Source: Chloroflexales bacterium (lineage in GTDB: Bacteria; Chloroflexota; Chloroflexia; Chloroflexales; Chloroflexaceae). Taken from it: a stretch of DNA of 5,186 bases. The notes under the pieces were generated by a model. The model had not been told where the DNA came from. It saw only the letters and a program-made list of their open reading frames with translations, and searched no databases. Of this stretch, positions 1 to 4,296 are shown piece after piece. The stretch lies in contig JAAXUL010000638.1 in assembly GCA_013336035.1 (NCBI GenBank), forward strand, positions 1-5,186. The letters are read 5' to 3'. Numbering within the stretch: position 1 is the first letter of the stretch; each line of letters opens with the position of its first letter. The translations under genes were made by a program, and so were the position numbers.

Positions 1-1
1 T

Positions 2-418
2 CTATTTGATGTGGCGAGCCGCGCAATCGTAGAGCTCGGTATCAAGGTTCCGGATGATCTCGCGATCATCACTCAGGCGAACGTCGGCCGGGAGTTTCAA
101 TTCCCGGTACCGATGATCCGTGTTGGATTCGACCTCACCGAGGTCACCGACGAGAGCGGCCACTACCGACCCGAGGGTGAGTACACCTACCAAGCGGTGA
201 ACGCGATGGCCAAGCGCGGCCTGCTCGACCGCAAGGCCAAGAGTGAGGACCGCGAGCAGCACCAGTCCGGGCGGGGCAACCTGTCGGCCCGAGGGACCCT
301 CGGCGGCGCCGTCGGGCCAGACCAGCAGCTTGCCGCCCACCGGGCCCGGCCCGGCGATCAGTGTCGCCGTCGCCACGGGCCTGCCGGCCGCAATCGCCTC
401 GCGCAGAATCTGGTATAG
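2..418 (+). CDS. C-terminal fragment resembling a LacI/GalR-type ligand-binding domain, open at the left edge, broken near 270
   Basis: The frame is open from the window edge and stops with TAG at 416-418. A GTG at 11 could serve as start, but the reading continues upstream (LFDV before it), so this is more likely the tail of a longer gene. The stretch ELGIKVPDDLAII followed by FPVPMIRVGFDLTEV resembles the end of LacI/GalR periplasmic-binding-like domains, where a G-x-x-VP-x-D strand is followed by a proline-led strand and a conserved acidic turn. Regulators of this family bind sugars and control transcription in the cytoplasm. Codon structure stays good through about 270 (AMAKRGLLDRKAKSEDREQ). 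After that the frame is only the antisense of the XdhC-like gene and looks non-coding. The part from about 165 to 270 does not match what usually ends a LacI protein. The family call is weak; that the strand is coding up to about 270 is better supported. Confidence 0.35.
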   Translation, partial: LFDVASRAIVELGIKVPDDLAIITQANVGREFQFPVPMIRVGFDLTEVTDESGHYRPEGEYTYQAVNAMAKRGLLDRKAKSEDREQHQSGRGNLSARGTLGGAVGPDQQLAAHRARPGDQCRRRHGPAGRNRLAQNLV

Positions 419-427
419 CTCGCTCAT
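2..427 (-). CDS. Second XdhC/CoxI-type protein, only the N-terminal ~47 residues recognisable, then disrupted
   Basis: The ATG at 427 opens MSELYQILREAIAAGRPVAT, followed by a GPG-VGGKLLV-PDG segment. This is the normal beginning of the XdhC_CoxI domain (ATV..G.GS..GAKLLV.PDG). Family members help insert or sulfurate the molybdenum cofactor of xanthine/CO dehydrogenase-type enzymes. Resemblance ends near 288: where the family has GSLG, the frame reads EGPSG, while GSLG is present in another frame at 299-288, suggesting a one-base shift. The frame then stays open to the window edge without the expected GGCIEG and CGG motifs. That part lies antisense to a plus-strand frame with better codon structure, so only about 288-427 is credible coding. 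The start lies 46 bp after the preceding xdhC-like stop, in the same operon, and has no Shine-Dalgarno sequence. It is a truncated gene, either by natural rearrangement or by an assembly join. Confidence 0.5.
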   Translation of the reverse strand: MSELYQILREAIAAGRPVATATLIAGPGPVGGKLLVWPDGAAEGPSGRQVAPPGLVLLAVLTLGLAVEQAALGHRVHRLVGVLTLGSVVAALVGDLGEVESNTDHRYRELKLPADVRLSDDREIIRNLDTELYDCAARHIK

Positions 428-473
428 AGGGTTGTTCAGACGGCAGATATCAGCTGCGCCCGCCTCCTCGCGC

Positions 474-785
474 CTAGCGCAGTGGCTCTACAAACACATC
501 GACCTTGCCGCCACAGGCCAGCCCCACCTCCCAGGCGGTCTCATCGGCGACCCCGAAGCTGAGCAGGCGGGACTGGCCGCTGGCGATCGCCTCCTGGCAG
601 GCCTCGAAGACGGCGCCCTCGATGCAGCCACCGCTGACCGAGCCGGCCATGCCGCCGCCCGAGGCAACGACCATCTTGGCGCCAACCTGCCGCGGCGACG
701 ATCCCATCGTCCGCACTACGGTCGCCACGGCCACCCGCTCGCCGCGGGCCAGCCAGGCGTCGATCAGATCGAGATAGTCAACCAT
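474..785 (-). CDS. XdhC/CoxI N-terminal domain protein, molybdenum hydroxylase maturation factor
   Basis: The 103-residue protein consists of just the XdhC_CoxI domain. Motifs in order are VAVATVVRTMGSSPR at about 18-32, GAKMVV at 35-40, GSVSGGCIEGAV at 48-59, and the closing LACGGKVDVFVEPL at 89-102 with the hallmark CGG (91-93). Full XdhC proteins add a C-terminal Rossmann domain (XdhC_C) that is absent here, so this is the short, CoxI-like form. XdhC proteins bind molybdopterin cofactor and promote its sulfuration and insertion into apo-xanthine dehydrogenase in the cytosol; the CoxF/CoxI relatives serve CO dehydrogenase-type enzymes. The start at 785 is supported by GGGAG at 797-793, seven bases upstream, and by a promoter-like TGCTATACT just before it. 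The gene follows the TPR gene by 40 bp and precedes a second, truncated XdhC-type gene. The family is confident; the client enzyme is unknown. Confidence 0.9.
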   Translation of the reverse strand: MVDYLDLIDAWLARGERVAVATVVRTMGSSPRQVGAKMVVASGGGMAGSVSGGCIEGAVFEACQEAIASGQSRLLSFGVADETAWEVGLACGGKVDVFVEPLR

Positions 786-792
786 GGCCTTG

Positions 793-797
793 CTCCC
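793..797 (-). promoter_or_regulatory. Ribosome binding site of the first XdhC-type gene
   Basis: GGGAG on the minus strand lies 7 bases before the ATG at 785. It is the only clear Shine-Dalgarno sequence among the four minus-strand starts, and it fixes the start of this gene. Confidence 0.6.
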
Positions 798-808
798 GGT
801 TTTTCGTC

Positions 809-817
809 AGTATAGCA
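809..817 (-). promoter_or_regulatory. Extended -10 promoter (TGCTATACT) upstream of the XdhC-type gene
   Basis: On the minus strand TGC-TATACT matches the extended -10 form TGn-TATAAT in all but one base. Transcription would begin near 802, giving a leader of about 17 bases that contains the GGGAG ribosome site. No TTGACA-like -35 box is seen at the usual distance, which extended -10 promoters can do without. It lies in the 40-bp gap after the TPR gene and suggests that the xdhC pair can be transcribed independently of the VWA-TPR genes. Confidence 0.45.
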
Positions 818-820
818 CAT

Positions 821-834
821 GGCGTCTAGACGCC
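821..834. repeat. Perfect 14-bp palindrome, candidate operator
   Basis: GGCGTCTAGACGCC reads identically on both strands. It covers the stop codon of the TPR gene (828-826) and ends only four bases before the extended -10 of the XdhC-type gene, centred about 25 bases upstream of the predicted transcription start. That is where a repressor would block polymerase. As RNA it could form only a 5-bp stem with a CUAG loop and no U-tract, so a terminator is unlikely. The operator role is inference. Confidence 0.35.
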
Positions 835-1560
835 CTCGCCGGCGATCAGCTCGAGGATGCGGGCGACCAGAGCCTGGTCGAGCTCGTCGAGGTTCTGGGT
901 GAGGGGGCCAGGGCGGCGCTCGCCCGCCCAGATCTTCTCGACGGAGCGGCGCAGGCGCCAGCCCTTACGCTCGAGGTCGCCGAGCGTCGCCTCGATCTCG
1001 GCCCGCTCGGCCTGGTCGTCCCGGGCGACCCGGGCGATACCCTGGAGCAGCGGCTCGAACTGACGGACGGCCTCGGCGGTGCTCTCGTCGCCGCCGCCGG
1101 TGCTGATCACACCGGCGGCCACCAGTCGCTCGACCACCAGCGCACGCTCGGCCACCGGCATAGCGTCGAGGGCGAATTGGAGGCCCGCGACATCGCCGCG
1201 CTCGATGGCGCCACGGATGGCGGGGGGCAGGTCGGCGAGCAGCTCAGGGGTGATGCCGGCGTGGGCGTCCTCGGCGGCGAAGCGATGGCGCTCGGCGAAG
1301 TCCTTCAGGCCGAGCTGCTCGAAGATGCCGGCGGCCTGCTCGAGGTAGGGCCGGGCCAGGTCGGGGCGGCCTTTGCGGCGCAGGGCCCAGCCGTAGTTGC
1401 CGATCTGGGCGGCGGCGGCGTACTGCTCACCGGCGGCCCAGTAGAGCTTCACCGCCTGGTTCAGCAAGTCGGTCGCGGCCGGCAGGTCGCCCCGCTCGAG
1501 GAGCTTGCGCCCGCGGGCGACCAGGGCGTCGGCCTGTGCTTTGGGGTTCGGGGTGGTCAT
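826..1560 (-). CDS. TPR-repeat protein of unknown function in a CoxE/XdhC operon
   Basis: The protein has 244 residues. The N-terminal half is made of helix-turn-helix TPR units: about 8-42 (ARGRKLLERGDLPAATDLL...AVKLY) and about 45-83 (AQIGNYGWALRRKGRPDLAR...YLEQAAGIF), each with the TPR spacing of small and bulky residues. The rest is predicted helical, with a charged, coiled-coil-like stretch at about 165-215 and an acidic last helix; I recognise no catalytic motif. There is no signal peptide or membrane segment, so it should be cytosolic. TPRs mediate protein-protein binding, and an adaptor role between the VWA protein and XdhC or their client enzyme is plausible but inferred. Its ATG overlaps the VWA stop as ATGA (1560-1557), which points to translational coupling. 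The antisense frame over this gene is long but carries no family motifs. I do not recognise the C-terminal half. Confidence 0.85.
   Translation of the reverse strand: MTTPNPKAQADALVARGRKLLERGDLPAATDLLNQAVKLYWAAGEQYAAAAQIGNYGWALRRKGRPDLARPYLEQAAGIFEQLGLKDFAERHRFAAEDAHAGITPELLADLPPAIRGAIERGDVAGLQFALDAMPVAERALVVERLVAAGVISTGGGDESTAEAVRQFEPLLQGIARVARDDQAERAEIEATLGDLERKGWRLRRSVEKIWAGERRPGPLTQNLDELDQALVARILELIAGEGV
1557..1560 (-). other. ATGA stop-start overlap between the VWA and TPR genes
   Basis: The minus-strand ATGA contains the start codon of the TPR gene (1560-1558) and the stop codon of the VWA gene (1559-1557). With no Shine-Dalgarno sequence before this ATG, termination-reinitiation is the likely way the TPR gene is translated, keeping the two products in fixed proportion. 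Confidence 0.8.
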
Positions 1561-2759
1561 AGGCTTATCCGAGGCGCGGGCCGCTGGCGCCTGGCGGTAG
1601 GCTTCGCCGAGAGGGCCGAAAGCTTCGCGCCAAGCTGCTCGAGGCTGACCAGATTGTGGACGGGCAGGAAGTCATCGACGAACGGCAGGGCCGCCTGCAT
1701 ACCGATGGTGAGCGGCTCGTAGCCCGGGCTGCCCAGCAGCGGGTTGAGCCAGATCAGCCGGTGGCACGATCGTTGCAGACGATCCATCTCGCGGCGCAGC
1801 ACCGTTGGGTCGCCCCGGTCCCAGCCATCGCTGATCAGCAATACGACGGGCCCATGGCCGAGCACGCGACGGCCCCAGCGGAAGTTGAACTCTTTCACAG
1901 CATCGCCGATGCGGGTGCCGCCGCTCCAGTCGAGCACGTGCCGGCTGACTAGGTCGATGGCGTCGTCGATGTCGCGGTGGCGCAGCTGGCGTGTGATCCG
2001 GGTGAGGCGGGTGCCGAAGACGAACGACTCGACGTCGCCGAGGCCCTCGGTGATGGCGTAGATGAACTGGAGCAAGATTCGCGAGTAGCGCTCCATACTG
2101 CCGCTGATGTCGCAGATCACCACCACGGGCCGCGGGGTGGTCTGGGCCTCGCGCCAGGCCAGCTCGAGCGGCATACCGCCATAGCGCATGCTGCGCCGCA
2201 GGGTCCGCCGGAAGTCAAGGCTGCGGCCCCGGCGCGCGGGGCGGCGCCGGCGGGTCGGGCGCTCCTCGACACGCCAGCGCATGCGCTGGATCAGCTCCTT
2301 GGCAGCCTGGACCTCCTCCCAGGAGCACTGGGCAAAATCCTTCTTGCGCAGGATCTCGTCGCGGCTGAAGGTGAGCTGGAGCTCTAGCTCCTCACGCTCG
2401 CGCCCCTGCTCCGTCGCGGGGTCGGGCTCCTCCTCGCGGCGGCGCAGACGCAGCTGGCGCCGGGGCACCTTCACCTGAGGGATAGCGGCATAGAGCAGAT
2501 GGGTCTCGGGGTTGGCGCCGGGGGCGCTACGCCAGTAGAACTCGAAGGCCGTATCGAAGAGGGGCAGATCCTCGTGGCGCAGCACCAGCATGCAGCGCAT
2601 CGTGGCGCGAAAATCCTCGCGGCTGGTGATCGAGACGTGCTCGAGCGCTTCGAGGACGGCGAGCATCTGGCCGGGGCTGACCGGCACGCCCATCTCGCGC
2701 AGCAGGTAGCCAAAGGCCAGCAGGTGGGTGGCCAGATGGCCTGAGGTCTTCTCGTCCAT
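1557..2759 (-). CDS. CoxE-like von Willebrand factor A domain protein
   Basis: The 400-residue protein has the CoxE layout. An N-terminal helical region (about 5-90, FGYLLREMGVPVSPGQML) is followed by a charged linker with an Arg-rich patch (about 168-190) leading into LDFRRTLRRSMRYGG. The C-terminal VWA domain carries a complete MIDAS metal site: D217-x-S219-x-S221 (CDISGSM), T282 in SGGTRIGD and D311 in LISDGWD. The family ending WLNPLLGSPGYEP...GM..ALPFVDDFLPVHNL is present. CoxE works with the AAA+ ATPase CoxD in maturing CO dehydrogenase-type molybdenum enzymes; here the client is unknown and no CoxD/MoxR gene adjoins. I start at 2759 because an upstream in-frame start at 3032 would add 91 Arg/Ala-rich residues read antisense to the patatin gene. 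There is no Shine-Dalgarno sequence, and a -10 element ends seven bases before the ATG. Confidence 0.92.
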   Translation of the reverse strand: MDEKTSGHLATHLLAFGYLLREMGVPVSPGQMLAVLEALEHVSITSREDFRATMRCMLVLRHEDLPLFDTAFEFYWRSAPGANPETHLLYAAIPQVKVPRRQLRLRRREEEPDPATEQGREREELELQLTFSRDEILRKKDFAQCSWEEVQAAKELIQRMRWRVEERPTRRRRPARRGRSLDFRRTLRRSMRYGGMPLELAWREAQTTPRPVVVICDISGSMERYSRILLQFIYAITEGLGDVESFVFGTRLTRITRQLRHRDIDDAIDLVSRHVLDWSGGTRIGDAVKEFNFRWGRRVLGHGPVVLLISDGWDRGDPTVLRREMDRLQRSCHRLIWLNPLLGSPGYEPLTIGMQAALPFVDDFLPVHNLVSLEQLGAKLSALSAKPTARRQRPAPRISL

Positions 2760-2766
2760 AGGCTGT

Positions 2767-2775
2767 ATTCTAGCA
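2767..2775 (-). promoter_or_regulatory. Extended -10 promoter (TGCTAGAAT) of the VWA operon, possibly leaderless
   Basis: On the minus strand TGC-TAGAAT matches the extended -10 consensus TGn-TATAAT closely. It ends seven bases before the ATG of the VWA gene at 2759, so transcription would start at or next to the first codon. This agrees with the absence of a ribosome binding site. No -35 box is evident. Confidence 0.45.
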
Positions 2776-2803
2776 TAGGCCTGCGGATGGCCGAGGATAG
2801 CTG

Positions 2804-2809
2804 TATACT
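2804..2809 (+). promoter_or_regulatory. Possible -10 element (TATACT) for the patatin-like gene
   Basis: TATACT lies 68 bases before the chosen ATG at 2877 in the divergent intergenic region, and would give a leader of about 60 bases. A TG dinucleotide touches its 5' side, but without the one-base gap of a true extended -10, and no convincing -35 box is present. Its position back to back with the minus-strand promoter at 2767-2775 means the two polymerases would compete for the same short region. Confidence 0.3.
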
Positions 2810-2861
2810 GGTTGCAGACTTGAGCTATCGCGATCTCACGAACGGCACCCATCTCGGCGCG

Positions 2862-2868
2862 AAGGGGG
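2862..2868 (+). promoter_or_regulatory. Ribosome binding site of the patatin-like gene
   Basis: The purine run AAGGGGG lies 8 bases before ATG 2877. This decides the start: an upstream in-frame ATG at 2787 lacks such a site and lies before the likely promoter element. Confidence 0.65.
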
Positions 2869-2876
2869 CGACGACG

Positions 2877-3938
2877 ATGAGCGAGAGCAGCATTAGCTGG
2901 TTCGAGCAGATCCGGAGCTACTTCGCGAGCCTGAGCCGGGGGCCGCTCGCGCCGCCGGCTGCGCAGGCGCCGCCCGAGCCGCGACGCCTGGGTCTGGCCC
3001 TGGGGGGCGGCGGCGGCAAGGGCATGGCCCATGTGGGCGTGCTGCGAGTGCTCGAAGAGCTAGACGTGCCCATCGACCTGATCGTGGGCAGCTCGACGGG
3101 CGGGGCGGTGGCGGTCCTCTACGCCGCTGGGCTGAGCTTCGAGGCCATCCACGAGATCTTCCGCAACACGGCCCTGCGCCGCATCGCCGTGCCCGACCCG
3201 ACCCGCACCGGCCTGATCGGCCAGCGGCGCCGCGAAGAGATCTTGCGCCGCATGCTTGGCAACCGCACCTTCGCCGATCTGCGTACGCCCTGCGCGGTGA
3301 TGGCCACCGACCTGGCGAGCGGCCGGCAGGTGCTGCTCGACGAGGGCCCCCTGGTCGAGGCCCTCCTGGCGACCACGGCCCTCCCGCTCATCGTCCCGCC
3401 GGTTGTGCGAGGCGACATGATCCTGGCCGACGGCGGCATCCTCAACAACCTGCCCGTCGACGCGGCCCAGCGCCTCGGTGCCCAGCGCGTGATCGCGATC
3501 GAGCTGAATGACGCCGTGCCGAACTTCGGGCTGGCGTCCCTGCCCTCCGACTCGCCCCTGGCCCGCCTGATGCTGGCGCCCCAGCAGCTGGTCGTCGCGG
3601 GCAGGGCCCTCTCGCTGCTGGTCAACCACGCGACGACCCTGCACCTGCGCGATAACCCGCCCGACCTGCTGATCAGCCCCTACGTGGCCGACATCCCAAC
3701 CCTCGACATGACCAACACCACCAAGGGCGAGCAGGCGGGGCTCACCGCGGCCCGCGACCTGGCCGAGGAGCTGCTGGCCCTGCGGGCGTGGCGCCTGGAA
3801 ACGCCGGCCCCGCAGCCCGAGCCCGCCCCGCAGCCCGAGCCTGCCCGTCCCTGGCTGAGCCTACCCTTCCAGCTGCCCCGCTGGGGCGAGGCGCAGCCGA
3901 CCGATGGCCGCGACCAGGCATCGCCGCCCCAGACCTAG
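2877..3938 (+). CDS. Patatin-like phospholipase (RssA/NTE-type serine hydrolase)
   Basis: The 353-residue protein has the full patatin catalytic set. A glycine-rich oxyanion loop, GGGGGKGMAHVGVL, lies at 43-56. The nucleophile elbow G-x-S-x-G is at 71-75 (GSSTG, nucleophile S73). The catalytic aspartate D185 sits in DGGILNNLPVD. Patatin-family enzymes use a Ser-Asp dyad to hydrolyse acyl esters of phospholipids or other lipids. The R of the usual GGG-x-RG loop is K here, a conservative change. The N-terminal 35 residues and the Pro-rich tail (about 309-350, with PQPEPA twice) fall outside the catalytic domain. No signal peptide or membrane helix is visible, so it is likely cytosolic or peripherally membrane-bound. 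It stands alone, divergent from the VWA operon, with a 358-bp gap after it. The family is confident; the substrate is unknown. Confidence 0.92.
   Translation: MSESSISWFEQIRSYFASLSRGPLAPPAAQAPPEPRRLGLALGGGGGKGMAHVGVLRVLEELDVPIDLIVGSSTGGAVAVLYAAGLSFEAIHEIFRNTALRRIAVPDPTRTGLIGQRRREEILRRMLGNRTFADLRTPCAVMATDLASGRQVLLDEGPLVEALLATTALPLIVPPVVRGDMILADGGILNNLPVDAAQRLGAQRVIAIELNDAVPNFGLASLPSDSPLARLMLAPQQLVVAGRALSLLVNHATTLHLRDNPPDLLISPYVADIPTLDMTNTTKGEQAGLTAARDLAEELLALRAWRLETPAPQPEPAPQPEPARPWLSLPFQLPRWGEAQPTDGRDQASPPQT
3808..3843 (+). repeat. Two-copy 18-bp tandem repeat encoding PQPEPA
   Basis: Two nearly identical 18-bp units, built on CCGCAGCCCGAGCC at 3810 and 3828, encode PQPEPA twice in the C-terminal tail of the patatin-like protein. 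The copies differ by one silent C/T change. This is a slippage-type in-frame expansion in a flexible tail, outside the catalytic domain. Confidence 0.75.
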
Positions 3939-3939
3939 A

Positions 3940-3966
3940 GCGCCGGACACAGGGTTGCCGGAGCGC
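3940..3966 (+). terminator. Weak hairpin just after the patatin stop, possible terminator without U-tract
   Basis: GCGCCGG (3940-3946) can pair with CCG (3958-3960) and GCGC (3963-3966), leaving an 11-base loop and a two-base bulge. It starts two bases after the stop codon, where a terminator is expected, but no T-run follows. Intrinsic termination here is only a possibility. Confidence 0.2.
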
Positions 3967-4040
3967 CAGCCAGGGTTGAGAACCTATTACCCCAGGCGGA
4001 GCTGGAAAGACGTACAGTCTTCCCATTACGGCCACCCCCC

Positions 4041-4056
4041 CCAAGGCAGGCCTTGG
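4041..4056. repeat. Inverted repeat CCAAGGC-AG-GCCTTGG
   Basis: These are perfect 7-base arms around a 2-base centre, directly at the end of an eight-C run. In RNA it would fold as a 6-bp stem with a CAGG loop. No U-tract follows, so it is more likely a protein-binding dyad or a leader hairpin than a terminator. Confidence 0.35.
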
Positions 4057-4196
4057 CGCAGCGCGGCGCCCTCCGCCGGTTATGCCCCCAGCAGAAGCAG
4101 AGCAGCTTGCCGGCAATGTCCGCCCAGTGTGGCCCCATGTGGCCCGCTGTCATCGCACGTAGGGTCGTCGGATCACAAGCCACGCGGCACCCATAA

Positions 4197-4212
4197 GGAG
4201 ATCCCGATCTCC
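4197..4212. repeat. Inverted repeat GGAGATC-CC-GATCTCC upstream of gltD, candidate operator or leader hairpin
   Basis: These are perfect 7-base arms around a 2-base centre, ending 84 bases before the gltD start. If transcribed it gives a 6-bp stem with a CCCG tetraloop. Its size and symmetry fit a dimeric regulator site; which regulator cannot be told from this sequence. Confidence 0.35.
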
Positions 4213-4280
4213 GGCTTTGCGGTCCTCGGGGCCCACATCCCACCGCTGCGGGGACGACAGCATCTCGGCAACAACCTAAA

Positions 4281-4290
4281 GAGAGGCGGG
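4281..4290 (+). promoter_or_regulatory. Ribosome binding site region of gltD
   Basis: GAGAGGCGGG offers two overlapping purine-rich choices, GAGAGG ten bases and GGCGGG six bases before ATG 4297. Either supports this start, and the protein then begins at the usual GltD N-terminus. Confidence 0.6.
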
Positions 4291-4296
4291 TTTTCG

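Larger units (their letters stand above)
3939..4296. other. 358-bp non-coding region between the patatin gene and gltD
   Basis: No reading frame here shows family motifs or convincing codon structure on either strand. It holds a GC-rich hairpin after the patatin stop, a small hairpin with AAGAC/GTCTT arms (4007-4021), a run of eight C (4035-4042), two 16-bp dyads of 7-2-7 geometry (4041-4056 and 4197-4212) and a directly repeated TGTGGCCC spaced by 10 bp (4128 and 4138). The gltD promoter should lie here, but I could not pick out a credible -35/-10 pair. No known riboswitch or tRNA was recognised. Confidence 0.6.

Noticed and set aside
88..145. Small inverted repeats CCGGGA/TCCCGG (88-107) and GACCTC/GAGGTC (131-145)
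   Set aside because: They lie inside a frame with coding character, are short and have no T-run, so chance is the simplest explanation.
243..815. Plus-strand open frame of 190 codons across both XdhC-type genes
   Set aside because: It covers the antisense of two recognisable XdhC starts and has no motif of its own.
784..1722. Long plus-strand open frame of 312 codons over the TPR gene
   Set aside because: It is low-complexity, rich in Gly/Ala/Leu, has no family motif and is the antisense of a gene with TPR repeats and an ATGA overlap with its neighbour. Long antisense frames are common in such GC-rich DNA.
2787..2876. Upstream in-frame ATG for the patatin-like gene
   Set aside because: It lacks a ribosome binding site, lies before the likely -10 element, and the 30 added residues are not family-like. 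ATG 2877 has AAGGGGG eight bases before it.
2760..3032. N-terminal extension of the VWA protein to an upstream start at 3032
   Set aside because: The extra 91 residues are Arg/Ala/Pro-rich, match no CoxE N-terminus and are read antisense to the patatin gene. The family-like sequence begins at MDEKTSGHLATHLL (2759).
3060..3644. Minus-strand open frame of 194 codons inside the patatin-like gene
   Set aside because: It is the antisense of the catalytic patatin core; composition is Gln/Arg/Gly-rich without any domain.
4007..4021. Hairpin AAGAC-GTACA-GTCTT as a terminator
   Set aside because: The 5-bp stem is weak and the following bases (CCCATTACGG) contain no U-tract.
3935..4243. Minus-strand frame of 102 codons in the gap before gltD
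   Set aside because: It shows no motif, no ribosome site and irregular codon use; the gap is best described as non-coding.
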